DNA from: Leucaena leucocephala
Taxonomy: Eukaryota; Streptophyta; Magnoliopsida; Fabales; Fabaceae
Length of the DNA: 64,000 nucleotides
Assembly (NCBI GenBank): GCA_037074615.1
Contig: CM073549.1
Location: 3,415,001 to 3,479,000 of the forward strand
Direction: 5' to 3'
The notes under the pieces are model-generated. The model was not told where the DNA came from, did no database searches, and worked only from the letters and a program-made list of their open reading frames with translations. Shown here in pieces: positions 25,551-37,851 of this stretch. The position numbers and the translations under genes are program-made. Positions within the stretch are counted from its first letter, which is position 1, and every line of letters begins with the position of its first letter.

Positions 25551-27478
25551 GAAAGCATACACACCAAAGAACTCATTGTACATTGTGACCTCTTCAATCT
25601 GCTTGACGCTCTCTCACTATTCTGAACTTCACCTTTGGTTATATTTTTTCAATTTGCTGTTTTTATTGTAAATGGCTACAATAATAATGTATTTTCTTCT
25701 GATTAGCAGATGTTAAGGTTTCTGAAACAGAAAAAGAATATATGTTAACTATTTTAAATAATGCTTGGGAGAAAATTTCACAACGAAGTATTACTATAGA
25801 TTTAGGGGATATTGTAAATTTGACAAAATTATGTAACAGATTACTGAACATGTAATTACACGATATTTGTAGGGGAATATATGACATTTTCGGTTGTCAA
25901 CTTTAGCACATGTCAACATTTAGGGCCATATAAAATCGCATCTTAGACCTACCTTAAAATAGTTCTCCATTTCTAACAAAAACTTAAAAAGCTTTGGCCT
26001 TTTTCTCCAAAAGAAAAATATAGTTGGGAAAAAGGATTTTTTTTTAAACTGGTTTTATTTCCACGAAAATGCATACAAATTGAAAAAGAAGAAGAAGAAG
26101 AAGTATTATCACATTATGAATAAAAATATGGGAATCACATACAATTTATTCATGATCATTTTCACTATATGGGCACGCTTCAAAAAGTCTAGGGAAACAA
26201 CTTATTCATACACATTTATGCTTCTAAACTTTCAGAAATCAAACTGATCATTTTTTCCTGGTTAAAAGTAATTACATTTTTTATTCTTAAAAACTCTATT
26301 GAAATTGAAAATTATTCTAAAAGCAGTAAAATCATATTTAAAAAAAATGAAGTTTTGCTACTATATAAGAGATGAGCTCTAACTCCCTTACAATGGTATC
26401 CAATATTTTTAATTAATATTTATTAATGTCATCACAAAAATAATTCAAAAAGAGAAAAAAATTATTTAAAAATATACCATATTTTTCTGATTCAACTTTT
26501 TAGGGAAAATTATAGAAAAAAACTATAGAAAATGATAAATGCTAAAGAAGGATATTATAATTGGTAATGTTTGATTTGTTGTTGGTAACTGTCCTATCTT
26601 AGTATTTATCATTTTACATAATGTCATTTTTCCTTTTTTATTATTGAAATGAGTTATTTTTATATTAAGTTCCAACATTTTTTTTTGCTAGAAGTGGGAA
26701 AATAGGCTAGTTTGACACAACCCAAGGTTAAGTAGGCCGAACTATGCAGCCCTCTAAGCCGACCCTGTCACCTTGTTTTCAAAAAATATTTTTTAAAAAA
26801 TTATTTTTAAAATTTTAAAATACTAATAAAAAATTTATAATATTATATTAACATAATAAAAAATTATTAATATTATACTTTTAAAAATTTCTATTTTTAT
26901 AAAAAAATATTAAATTTTATAACTATAAATCTAAATAAATATTAATATAAGATTAATCAATTATAATATATCAACACATAACAATAAATAAATAATTATC
27001 TTTATTAATTTTTGATAATGAGAGTATTCAAAATAATATCTGAATAAAATAAATAATAATATTAATAAATTAAAAAAATAATTGGCCAGCTGGCCTATTT
27101 AAAAATGGGTTAGTCCGTCATAAAATAGGCTAACTTTTTTTTGTCCACTTAATTCACCAGAGTTTTACTCCGACTATATCTGAATCTGACCCGCGTTATG
27201 TACTTAGTTATAGTAGGTGAGTCTCTTAATAGAAAAATAAGCTAACTTTTACCTAACCCAAACTACTTCTATTTTGGGGGGTAAAACAGGTTCAAACTCG
27301 CGTTATTGCTCTAGTTTTTGCCATCAACAGAAGAAAAATGTTCACAAAAATATTGGGCAACGAAAGTCGTGAGCTAAGAGTCTGTTTGTTTTTTTGAATC
27401 TTTCGTGAGGCCCAAAAGAGGAAGGAATATTTTTTTGGTACATAGGAAGGAATAGGCCTCGCCACACCGGAAGTCTTA
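25551..27478. other. AT-rich intergenic region, possible transposon remnant
   Basis: 3' flank of the L18a-like gene followed by AT-rich DNA with a (GAA)n run near 26088. The block 26690-27310 is compositionally different (tagtttgacacaaccc, gtaggccgaac, the palindrome ggccagctggcc, cgacccgcg-like words) and looks like a decayed non-autonomous DNA transposon, but I cannot define its ends. No gene is visible. Confidence 0.35.
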
Positions 27479-27938
27479 GGGCTTGTTTGGCGCGGAGTAT
27501 TTGGGGGGAGGGGGAGGGAGGGATTTTACTTCACTCCCCTTGTTTGGCTCATTACAAAATTTAGGAGGGGAGGTAAAATTTTTTAAAATTTTCTCTCCCC
27601 TCCAACTTTACTTCCCCTCCAAAATTGGGGGAATTTAGAGGGGAAGTGTGATATTATTATTATATAATATTCATATACTCATAATTTTTTTAATATCTTA
27701 ATATTACTCTTATATTATATTTTATTAAAATATTATGTAAAATAATATAACGTAAATTTGTCTATATAAAAATATTTTTCCTCCCTTTTCTTCTTGAACC
27801 AAATAAGGTAATATGAAAATCCCTCTCCTCCTCTCCCTTAATGTTAATCCAAACAAGGTAATAATAAAATTCCTCTTTTTTCCTTCCTTTCCTTTCCCTC
27901 TATTAAAATCCCTCCCCTCCGTTGAGCCAAACACACCC
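27479..27938 (-). mobile_element. Tourist-like MITE, ~460 bp family, copy 2, with TTA duplications
   Basis: Left end GGGCTTGTTTGGC and right end GCCAAACACACCC form terminal inverted repeats, flanked on both sides by TTA (27476-27478 and 27939-27941). This is the 3 bp target duplication expected of PIF/Harbinger-derived Tourist elements. The interior matches the 7961-8413 copy in reverse orientation. The element ends only ~12 bp before the telo-box of the eL20 promoter and 127 bp before its start codon, so it may influence that promoter. Confidence 0.8.
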
Positions 27939-27950
27939 TTAATCTTGAAC

Positions 27951-27991
27951 TAGGGTTTTCTTCAGCGTATATAATTAGAACGAAAACCCTA
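27951..27991 (+). promoter_or_regulatory. eL20 promoter: two telo-boxes and a TATA box
   Basis: An inverted telo-box TAGGGTTT (27951-27958), a TATATAA box (27968-27974) and a direct telo-box AAACCCTA (27984-27991) lie 75-115 bp upstream of the RPL18A start. Telo-boxes near the transcription start are common in plant ribosomal-protein genes. Confidence 0.7.
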
Positions 27992-28065
27992 CTTCTCCGA
28001 CCTTACGGCAGTGAGAGAGGGACAGAGGCATCAGAGTCCTTCCTGTGTTCGTCTTCTCTCGGAAT

Positions 28066-30091
28066 ATGGTTGCTTTCAGGGTTAGTTTTCGCATCTCGGG
28101 TCTTAAATCAATGCCTTGGATCTATAACAAATTGAGGTTAAAATTTGTTTGTTAGAATTCATGCCGCTTCTATTAATTCGCATTACTGAAAGCTGATATA
28201 TTTTAAGTATATTTGTTTGAATTTTTGATCCGGTGATTGGTGGGGTATTCAATTTCCTTGTATTTTCCTCCGTTTTCATTGCAACCAAATAAATGGTATT
28301 TTCCAGCTGATTTGATGTTTCCCTGGTTGCTCTTGCAGTTCCACCAGTACCAGGTCGTTGGGAGGGCTCTGCCCACGGAAGCAGATGAGCACCCAAAGAT
28401 TTACCGCATGAAACTCTGGGCTACGAACGAGGTTCGCGCCAAGTCGAAGTTCTGGTAATGTGATTCCTGTGATCATTATATATTTCTGATTAGAAATTTT
28501 CGTTTGGATTATTCTTGTCTGGTCTTGTGGTTTGAGAAAAGTTATCTTCGATTTAGTAGGTTTCTTTTGTCCCAGAGGTCGAAGCTATATTTGTCTTAAT
28601 TTGGCTGATTGCTTTGATTTAGGTATTTTTTGAGGAAACTGAAGAAGGTTAAGAAAAGCAATGGTCAAGTGCTCGCCATCAATGAGGTGCATTTTTACTT
28701 TCGCATGTTTGTCGAGTGTTTTATGTCTCCGTTCTAAATTCTGACACGAATGATTTCTTGCTAATTCGAAACACAATTTGAGAAGCTTAAAGACATGGCA
28801 AGATGGTCCTATTACCTGGCAATTCCTTCCATTTTCTTAGTAATCTATCTTGTTGAGTATTGCCTTTATGGTCTCCTTTGCTGAATTTATGTTCGGCCTC
28901 ATTGACCTAACCATGATCAAATATTATGGGTCTTGCGTTGTAGAACTTATTTCTTTAGTCCTCATTCCAGCAACTTTCTGATTTAATTCTGAGTTAATAC
29001 TGTTAGAAAGCCTTTGGTGTGTGGGTCTTTATGTGGCGATAGTTGATCCGCGTCTAAGATACATAGCGCCCCCAGGATATTAGTGATTGAACCCTTAAAC
29101 TTGTAGCGCATCATTTTAAGTGAAGAAGGTTTTAAGTGTTTTCATATCATGAACATTTTGGCTGATAGCCTAATCACTTGGGAAGTTAGTTGCCATCAGA
29201 AGGAATGTTGGAAAGGCAAGTCATCAGAGAATGTAACTATTCCCACTGTTACTATTTTCAAGAGCTGTAGAAATTATTGGATTGATTGCCAATATCAATG
29301 AGTATCTGATTATAATTGAAAATTACAATAATAGAATGGCATCTTTTATTCATGATTATACTTAGATAATCCGGAAATGTGTTACAGCTAATGAAAGTTT
29401 GAGCCTCAGCTTATTTCATCTCCTACCTGGCCCCTTTGTATTTCTTAATTAATTACTGGATTTGGACCTATTGTTATCCATATCTTCAAAATTTTAACTT
29501 CTACCTTTTATGTTCATATAAGTTTTGTGGGATCTGCCAAAATTTCTTCGACTGCATCCTCAATTAACCTGATTCTGCAATTTTAATTGCTAGAAGTAAA
29601 TTATTCTTTATTTTTCACAATGTGATGCATCTATTTAAATAATTGATTCATAGCAGACAAAAGTTATAGCATATGTACCCATTTTAACGTTGTTGCTTTG
29701 GTTTCATTTCTGTCATATCCTGAGGCCTATGGTTTGCCTGCATGTACAGATTTTTGAGAAGAACCCGACCAAGATCAAGAACTATGGCATCTGGTTGCGT
29801 TATCAGAGTAGGACTGGTTATCACAACATGTACAAAGAGTACCGTGATACCACTCTAAACGGAGCAGTCGAGGCGATGTACACTGAGATGGCTTCTCGTC
29901 ACAGGGTCCGGTTCCCTTGCATTCAAATCATCAAGACGGCCACCATCCCAGCTAAGCTTTGCAAAAGGGAGAGCTCCAAGCAGTTCCACAACTCAAAAAT
30001 CAAGTTCCCATTGGTTTACAGGAAAGTCAGGCCACCCACCAGGAAGCTTAAAACCACATACAAGGCCAAAAAGCCCAACCTGTTTATGTAA
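28066..30091 (+). CDS. RPL18A: 60S ribosomal protein L18a (eL20), 4 exons
   Basis: Cytosolic large-subunit protein eL20. Exons 28066-28080, 28339-28454, 28623-28686 and 29750-30091 join in phase to 178 residues, the standard length. The first coding exon holds only MVAFR. Recognisable stretches are [34 protein letters not shown], the basic segment RKLKKVKKSNGQ, GIWLRYQSRTGYHNMYKEYR, MASRHRVRFPCIQIIKTATI and the C-terminal TTYKAKKPNLFM. The promoter has telo-boxes and is bordered by a Tourist-like MITE. The L18a-like membrane protein gene precedes it in the same orientation. The large third intron (28687-29749) shows no convincing snoRNA boxes. Confidence 0.97.
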
Positions 30092-31796
30092 TGTGTTTGT
30101 GGTAGAAACGTACCATCGGCTTCTTGATTAGCTGATTTTGTTTTGAGAATCTTAGAACACTGTCGTTGGGTTTAATATTTTTGTATTTTAATGCTTCTAT
30201 TGGATCTGATCTTATATATTTATGATATTTGGGTAGGAATGAACTAATTTATATTACTGTTACTTTTGTGCTGTTTTTTATCCACTCTTTGAAAATTAAA
30301 GCCCTTTCGTTGAGGTTTGCTGTACGCTTTTTGAAAGAATAATGGAAAAATAGTTTCGCCTGATTAAACCTGTTCTTCTTTCTTGTTATCTACTCCTTTA
30401 GATTTGTCAGGTTTTTAGTCTCATCTAATTTTAAATTAGGTTCTTGTAGTTTGATGTAACTGATAAAAAGAAAAAGATTATTGGGATTTAATTAAAAATC
30501 AGGCAAAGTTAAAAGGACATGATAAAGGAAAAAATATTTACAAGGATTTGATAAAAAAATTATAGAAACTTGATTAGTGAAACTATAGGCGTTCATAGAT
30601 CAATTTTTTTTCAAACTTAATTGATTGATGTGATTGCAGAATCCAGGAGTAAATTTTGTCGCAAGGGTTTTTCATTTATATTATAGTTTATCACTTACCT
30701 CGATCCTCATTCAAGACTTGATCAAGTGATGAACGTCCCTATTTTGTCCCTTTGTCCTCTCTATTTATTTGAGCAAGTAGTAGTTTATTAGAGATTTCAT
30801 CCTTCATATACTTCATTTGATATTTTATGGTTCGTACCTTATGATTTCTATGCATTCAATTTAATGAGCGATTTTTACTGTGTTTTAAGTTATTATTGTA
30901 ATCTTGAAAACGAGTTTAACTTGCGACCACCTATTAGGAGGATACATTTCATTTTCGGTGCCGCTACATTAATAATTACTTGATTGCTTTGGGTGACTGG
31001 GTATTCAGGCATCATGTTGTCATAAGCATTTCAATCCAGAGGGATGGATTGTGCAGACAAATATGATTAGTTACCAAGGACTTAGGATGGGAGTTTTTCC
31101 GTAAATGATTCTATTAGTATCTGTTTCTCTAATTAAAAATCTTTAACCAATATACTTCTTCAGTTTTTAATATATAATATATTTAATTAATTTAATTATA
31201 TTAAAAAAATTAATTAAATTAATTAATATGATATATTTTTCTAAAATACCTTAATTATTTTCTTTAATTTCCTTCATCCTTCTTAATAAATATAAAAAAT
31301 AAATCTTATATTTAAGATAAATACTAGTTTTTCAATTAAATTCTATATAAAACTAGTAATTTAGCTCTCAAGAATTTACTTAAAGTAAATATAAATTAGA
31401 CCACTCCGTTACTAGAAACTAAACTCACATGGGAATTGGGATTCTTGTATTGTTTTGTTTTTCGTTTTTCAAATACAAATGTTGGAGATGCTCTTAACAT
31501 ATTCATTAATTTTATTCATGGGTTCACACGATTCATAACATTTACTTGGAGAACGATACTCTGTTTTATATCGTATTTCTTACTTGCTCTACTACTAGTA
31601 TTAGTATATGTAACGTAGTAGCTTATATATGTCTAAATTAGTTGATATCACTAATGATTTTTTTAAAGAAAAAATTGTGGAATTTTATTAAATATCTTCC
31701 TTTCATAATCTCTGAATAGGATTTGTGAAAAAAATTTCCTCTCATTGCTTTGGATATAACAATGAATTATCTTTAATCGAAAGCCTTCTAGTGTCA
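30092..31796. other. Intergenic region downstream of eL20
   Basis: Includes the eL20 3' untranslated region and AT-rich DNA. A decayed Stowaway-like pair may lie at about 31150-31325 (left tacttcttcagttttta, right aaatcttatatttaagata). No gene was found. Confidence 0.35.
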
Positions 31797-32306
31797 GCTT
31801 TGTTTGGTTCAACAGAGGGAGGATAAAGAAGGTTAATTTAGGAGAAAGTAAAAGAAGATAAGGGATATAAGTAAGAGAGAGGAGGAGATATTTTTTGTTT
31901 GGTTTAAGAAGGGAGATGAAGTTATTATAAATTGACAAATATACTCTTATTATTTTATTTAAAAAAAATTCTTATTATTTTGAATTTCTTTTCTTCCTCG
32001 TCTTGCTGTTTGGATTTTGCGGTGTACTAGAAGACTATGGGGAGGCGGAGGCGTATGAGAACGGAGATGAAAAGGATGAGAGGAATGAACAAAAAATGGC
32101 CGGAATGTAGCATTAGAATATCTAAAAAGTAAGAAAAATTTCTCACTCTCTAAAAACTTCCGATTTGGGAGGGTGAGAGAGTTGGATAGCAGATTAAAAA
32201 AAGACAACAAATTTTTTCTCCCTTTCTCTCTATTTTTTAAACCAAACACTCATATCCCCTTCCCTCTCTTACCCTCTCATCCAAAAACCCTCAACCAAAC
32301 AATGCC
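31797..32306 (+). mobile_element. Tourist-like MITE, ~510 bp
   Basis: Left end gctttgtttggttcaacag and right end ctcaaccaaacaatgcc are inverted relative to each other. G/A-rich tracts near the left and C/T-rich tracts near the right mirror the layout of the 460 bp family, and 'ttttgtttggttt' recurs internally near 31895. Sequence similarity to that family is limited to the ends and composition, so this may be a sister family. TSDs are not clear. Confidence 0.5.
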
Positions 32307-32748
32307 TTAGAATAAACAACTTATTTATCATTTTTTTTGCTAATCACTTGTTGATTAGTTCAGTGATGAATAATTAGTGAGGGGTTGATGACGTCATAAA
32401 AACTGATAATTACCAAAAAATAATGTATATAATGTATAACTACTGAGATAAATTAGCTAATAACTTATCTATATAATTTCTTTGTAATTATATCAATGAA
32501 TTTTTTTTATTTTTTCGTTAATGGCTGCTACTTGCAAGTCATCATTTATATAACTTTAATTATTTGTATTTATATATTTGTCCTGTACAAATGATATAAA
32601 ATCTATAAGAAGAAACATTATTCCTAAGGAATTAAAATCTAATTATGTTATAACAAAAAAATTAAAATAAAAAAGTATAGGTAAAATCTTTTCTGTTATG
32701 TAATTATAGAGAAAAATGCGTTCAAAAAACCGGTTTGACACTATCTCA

Positions 32749-33436
32749 GGGCTTGTTTGGTTCAGCTCTAAACTATGATTTTAAAAGCCCTTTTAGAAAA
32801 AATATTGGTTTAAGAAAATTTCAAAACAAATAGCCATATTTGTTCAAAAGGGCTTCTGAAAAAAATTATGGTTTAAAACTATGGTTTCAGATAAGCTAGT
32901 TGGACTAGCTTTTGGAACAGTAAACAAACTTATAGACTACTCATTTACTATTTTACCCCTATTTTTTTTCACTCTCTCCTTTTCTTTCTCCTCTCTCTCT
33001 TCTCCTTCCTGTCAGTTTCACCGTGGTCATTGGTCCAAAAGTTGCCTTCGTTGTCGCTTGTGGAGAAGAAGAAGCAGTGGGTCCTATCGCTGCTTAGAGA
33101 TAATCGGTGGGTCGCTGTCGCCGTCGCTCCTCACCGTTGCTGCTCATAGGTCATTGCTCGTCGCTTGCGTTGTTGCTCGCCGTGGGATGCCGTGGATCGT
33201 TGCTGGCCGCCGTGGGAGAGATGATAAACAGTGCTAGTGATTAATTTATATTTTTTTATCTTATACCCTTTCTGGTAATTTACCAATATAAAAAGTCATT
33301 CTAAAAATAACTATCTAAATATTTATTTAAAATTATTTTTTTTCTATAAACTTTTTCCCGAGAGCCCTTTTTTAAAAGATATCTAAAAGTTATTTTTTTT
33401 ATAAATTATTTTTTAAAAATCTATCTAAACGCACAC
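32749..33436 (+). mobile_element. Non-autonomous DNA element, CT-rich-core family, copy 3 (best preserved)
   Basis: 688 bp. Left end GGGCTTGTTTGGTTC, right end ATCTAAACGCACAC, both flanked by TCA (32746-32748 and 33437-33439), a 3 bp duplication in line with PIF/Harbinger-type insertion. The core (tatagactactcatttac, then tattttacccc) and the CT-rich tract lie at 32932-33010, a GC-richer interior at 33010-33235, then 'aataactatctaaatat'. Short open frames inside arise from the repeat. Confidence 0.7.
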
Positions 33437-33515
33437 TCAATCGGTACATTTTCATTCACTTAAATTCAAAAAAGTTACATGTTGACACTGTCTTGTAGTG
33501 ATAGATATCGATTCC

Positions 33516-33565
33516 TATAATAATAATAATAATAATAATAATAATTATTATTATTATTATTATTG
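33516..33565. repeat. (TAA)n-(TTA)n palindromic microsatellite
   Basis: About nine TAA units are followed directly by about eight TTA units, so the two halves are reverse complements and can form a perfect AT hairpin. Likely hypervariable in length. Confidence 0.9.
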
Positions 33566-34682
33566 GGTAAACTAAAGTAATTCTTTTTAAAAGAGAGAAG
33601 TTCAGTTAGAAGCAGCCACTAATTTGATTGGTCATGAAAAAAGAAATCTCATGAAATTAGGACACGTTAAGTCATCATGACTTCCCTAAGTGGGTGTTGG
33701 TGTTTAGTCATTGTTCAATTACGACTCTTATATGTTAATTTAATTTTTAGATTTGGATAATTTTATAGTGTATGGAATTTAATCTTTTCAAAAGATTGAG
33801 CACTTACTTAATTATGACTAAGTGTTCAAAGTACTTAATTTTTTAATCTTGTGCTTGGCTCGATTTAAGCATGGTTTTCATAATATATTAATTGGTTAGT
33901 AGTAATTAGTGAAAAAGTGATGATGACTCATAATTAATGAATAATACCAAATATTAGATTTTATTTAATGTTTTTCTTTACTAATTTGACTCATCATCAT
34001 CATCATCAAGTTTCTTATTTTACATGAAATAATTAGGTGATTTGTGTCCAATTGAAATGTATTTAACTGCACATGGCTATGTTCTTTTCCCTGAACTCTT
34101 AATTTTGATTATTTAACTAATCAGAGATGACCAGGAAAGAAAAATTAAGGATTATAGAGTGAAAATAGTGATCCACTTTTATCATTACTAGTCTCTGTCA
34201 TAATGCAGCTTTAAATCTAAGATAACTTGGGAAGATTAACACATTAATCTCAATACTTGTTGAATTAGAAAAGGCTGAAAAACAATCATTTCTGTAATTA
34301 ATTAGTTGTTCTAGTTTGTCTTGTGGTGGATAAGAACAGCTCTATATAGAATTAATTAAACAAATGATAATGATGATAAATAATGCAGTTGGGAGCTTGA
34401 CAAATAAACTGCACTATATATGACTCAAACGGTGCAAGGGATTTTAAGTTTGAGATGTTTTTTTCATTTATAACATTTTGGGCTGTCTGACATCTTTTCT
34501 ACATCCTATTATTAGGTATCCAAATAGTTTGAAATGTTTATTTGTAAGAAAAACTATCTAATAACTAATACTATTGAATAATTCTAATTCTAATTCAAGT
34601 TACGCCACACTCCAAAGACGAAATCTTTCCAAATATACTTTTTTCATCCATAAGACTATGTTTACTTAAGAATTATAATAAA

Positions 34683-34860
34683 GTTTGGTCAAGATGATAA
34701 GGAATTGACTTATAACTCATACGGTCATGAGTTCAAATTCTGTTATCAATGTGAAGACCTTATTGATAGGCGAAATGGAAGTATCTCTGTAAACGTTCTT
34801 TGAACTTGGAGATATATTCTGACCATAGTAAGTTTTAGGAACCCAACTCGTCTAAATTTT
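34683..34860 (+). repeat. Possible tRNA-derived SINE remnant
   Basis: The stretch opens tttggtcaagatgataagg and has ggtcatgagttcaaattctg about 40 bases later. The spacing and wording resemble the A and B boxes of pol III promoters in plant SINEs (B box GGTTCRANYCC, here one or two mismatches). No clear tail or target duplication is visible, so the call is tentative. Confidence 0.35.
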
Positions 34861-35163
34861 AAATTTACTTAAGAACTATAGAGTGTCTCCTCCTTAATCT
34901 AATTGTTGTTGACAATGTTTGAGACCTAGCTACGTCCATCTTTTTTCTCTTTTCTTTCAAAACATGACATTTATTAGATAGCATATGCTCTCTTCCTTTT
35001 AGAAAAGCTTCACTATTTAATAAGTAGATTCCCCTCATTGGCACATATTAAAATGCGTCATTGGCATATCTCAAGCCAGGAACAATCATATCCATATAAT
35101 GCCCTATAGCTATAGCATGTATGTAACTCCAACAAGAGCAGTGCCTTACTAGGGTTCTAAAAA

Positions 35164-36888
35164 ATGCTTATATCTTCCACTTCTGCTCCTTTCTGCATTT
35201 TGATCCTCATTGCTTCTCTTTATCTTCTTCCTCTCACTTTCTGCTTTCATCTTCCCCATCACTTGAATCACTTTGCAACTCACAACATCACTAATATTAA
35301 TGACCACATTCCCAAGGTACTTTATAATGCCTCTTCTCTTGCAATTTTCCTTATTATCTTCATCTATTCTTCTTTCATTATTTCTAATTGTTTTGGATTA
35401 ACAAAATCCATCTTCTCAAACAAAACTTGCTTAATTTATAGTTTCCGTATTAAAAAACTTCTTTTGTGTTAGTGTTGAATCCTTTACTTATATCCATGTA
35501 TTTAGGGAGGGAAAGCGAGAACGCTAATGGAAAAAAAAATGATATTCTAAAGAGTTCATATATCAGTCTTAATAGTTAAATGTAAAGTTAATTTAATTAA
35601 ATTGTAGAATAATATATATGTGTAGTTACATTATTGAACAGGTGAGCAGTGGGAAGATATCTGATATTACAGTTCATGGAGTGTTGCTGTGGGCTTCAAT
35701 GGGATTGTTCATGCCTCTTGGCATTCTTATTATCAGAATTTCAATTACACAAGAACCTTCCTCAAACAGAACTCCACTTCTCTTCTATCTTCACGTTGCT
35801 TTTCAGGTTCGTTCAATTTTCTATTTATTTTGTGAAATCTTATATCTATTTCATTAATTACTAATTAATTAATGAACGATGTTTAAAGAAAAGATTAGGA
35901 ATTGGTGTAGTGGGTAATCTTTTGTAAGATATGATTCTTGATAAAGTTAGGTTTTGCAATCATTTCAAGTGTCGATCTTTGTTTTAAACATAATCAGAGT
36001 CCATGGCCGGTGGCCATATATAGCTTTTTCTTTCTTTGACACTACTGATTTCAAATGATTACTTTGATTTTAAATAATTAAACATATCTACTTATCAAAA
36101 AATTAATACTTGTTTTTTTCTCCTACATTAACATGCCATCATGAAACAGATGATTTCTGTGCTACTGACTACGGTGGGAGCAGCCATGTCTCTGAAGAAG
36201 TTTGAGAATTCATTTGATAACAGCCATCAAAGACTTGGTCTTGCACTCTACGCTGCTGTTTTGCTTCAAGTCTGCCTTGGCTTTTTCAGGCCTCACAGGT
36301 TCGTTCAATAGGGAGTATTTTAAAAATATATATATAAATTTAATAGATAAAACGGATTGGAGTCTATCTTGATGAAGTTAGGAGTCAAACCCTAGTCTCG
36401 GTACCCCCAAATAGCTCTTATATTGAAAGTTGATTTGCTAATTGGTGTGATTATATACATATATATATGTTTGTACAAATAATATAATGTTTTGCAGGGG
36501 AAAGAAAGAGAGGAGCCATTGGTACATGGTGCATTGCATAGTGGGAACAACAGTATCACTTGTGGGGATCATCAACATATACACTGGCTTAAGAGCTTAC
36601 CATAAGAGAACCTTGAAAAGCACTAAGCTTTGGACCATCCTTTTCACACTACAAGTCTCTTTCTTTGCTTTGCTTTTCCTCCTCCAAGACAAATTGGATT
36701 ACTTCAAAAAGCAAACTCCCATTCTACCCACTACCACCACTCATCATCATCATTCTTCATCACTTGTATCCTCCATTAATAACCCTCAAAATCAAATCCC
36801 ACAAAGTCTTACCAACCACAAACAGTTGATTCCTATCTCATCATCACCTGCAAAATCAAATGCACTTGCAAGCTTGTTTGACTCATAA
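35164..36888 (+). CDS. Cytochrome b561 domain-containing membrane protein, 4 exons
   Basis: Exons 35164-35316, 35642-35806, 36150-36298 and 36498-36888 join in phase to about 285 residues. The order is an N-terminal signal or anchor (LILIASLYLLPLTFC), a short lumenal segment, then a b561 core of several helices. Four histidines expected to ligand two haems are visible: TVHGVLLW, YLHVAFQ, NSHQRLGLALY and HWYMVHCIVG. b561 proteins move electrons across membranes, typically from ascorbate, and are involved in iron or ascorbate redox chemistry. There is no DOMON domain, unlike AIR12-type fusions. After the last helix (TILFTLQVSFFALLFLLQDK) the tail is hydrophilic, with Thr and His runs (TTTTHHHH), and ends LASLFDS. 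Physiological partner and membrane are unknown. Confidence 0.9.
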
Positions 36889-37851
36889 TCCACACAAATT
36901 AGTGTGGAGTCTGTATATTACGTGTGTAGAGTCTGAGAAATAAGTATGCTAGGTAAAATTTTTAGTCACATTTGCTTTTGGTCTGCTAATATATTTATTT
37001 GTATTTGACTTGATTTGCTTGATATTCTTTCTTGTTAAAATATTTTGGATTGGTTTATTTTTTACTTTATCTTGTTTGTATCCACTTTTGTGCTAGTGGG
37101 AGTGATGCCTATGAAAGGCAAACTTTGATGGAGTGCATTCATGAAAAAGAGAAGCTTGTTGGCTCGTGCTTCTACCTTTTCTCATGTTTTGTTTTTAAAA
37201 TTTATACTCGTTTTGAATTTGTATCATGATGAATATTATAAATGGTACTGGCATAGTTGATTGTGATGTTACTTTATGAACTTAATTATCATTATGTTTT
37301 AAATAATATATGGTATGAAAGAATCTGTCTCAGAAAGTATTTATTTATATTTCTAATGCATCAGAGTTGTATTACTTAAAAAAGATTGTAATTCCCGTTT
37401 AATTTTTAGTTTGTGGTATAAATTACACTAATTTTAGACCAGAGAGAGTACTACATAAAGGTTTAAGATAATAAAAATTTTTTAAATAAAAATCAGACAG
37501 TATCTTTTAATTGATAGTTTAGAGATTAATCCATCTAAAATGTAGAGATCATTGAAATAAATTTTGTCTCTCTCTAATAAAGTTTTTTTTCCTTGCGTAA
37601 AGTTTGGTTCATAATTAGAACATCATATTTAAAGAACGATCTTAGCCAAGCTTTATTGGTAAATAACATTTTGATACCACAAATCAATTTTCAAAAGTAA
37701 GTTACCAACCAATTTGAATCAAGGGAGTCTGTCGTGAAAATCAGAAAATGTGTTAATTTTTAATTATTTATTTGAACATATATTTTTTGAGTTAAAAGGA
37801 TTATCTATTTCGGCCGGCTCAACAAAACCGTTAAACTTTTCTCGTTTCTTA
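36889..37851. other. Intergenic region downstream of the b561 gene
   Basis: 3' untranslated region followed by AT-rich DNA. A fragment near 37440 (accagagagagtacta) resembles a decayed MITE end. No gene was seen; a short open frame at 37032-37229 has no recognisable features. Confidence 0.35.

Larger units (their letters stand above)
33437..35163. other. Intergenic region with simple repeat and possible SINE remnant
   Basis: Contains the (TAA)n/(TTA)n hairpin at 33516-33565 and otherwise AT-rich DNA. A possible tRNA-derived SINE remnant spans 34683-34860. The last few hundred bases are the upstream region of the cytochrome b561 gene. No gene was seen. Confidence 0.4.

Noticed and set aside
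28687..29749. Search for a snoRNA in the large eL20 intron
   Set aside because: No RTGATGA box C was found in the intron on the gene strand.
32881..33237. 118-codon open frame with Ser- and Arg-rich composition
   Set aside because: It lies entirely inside transposable element copy 3 with TCA duplications; the composition reflects the CT-rich and GC-rich interior.
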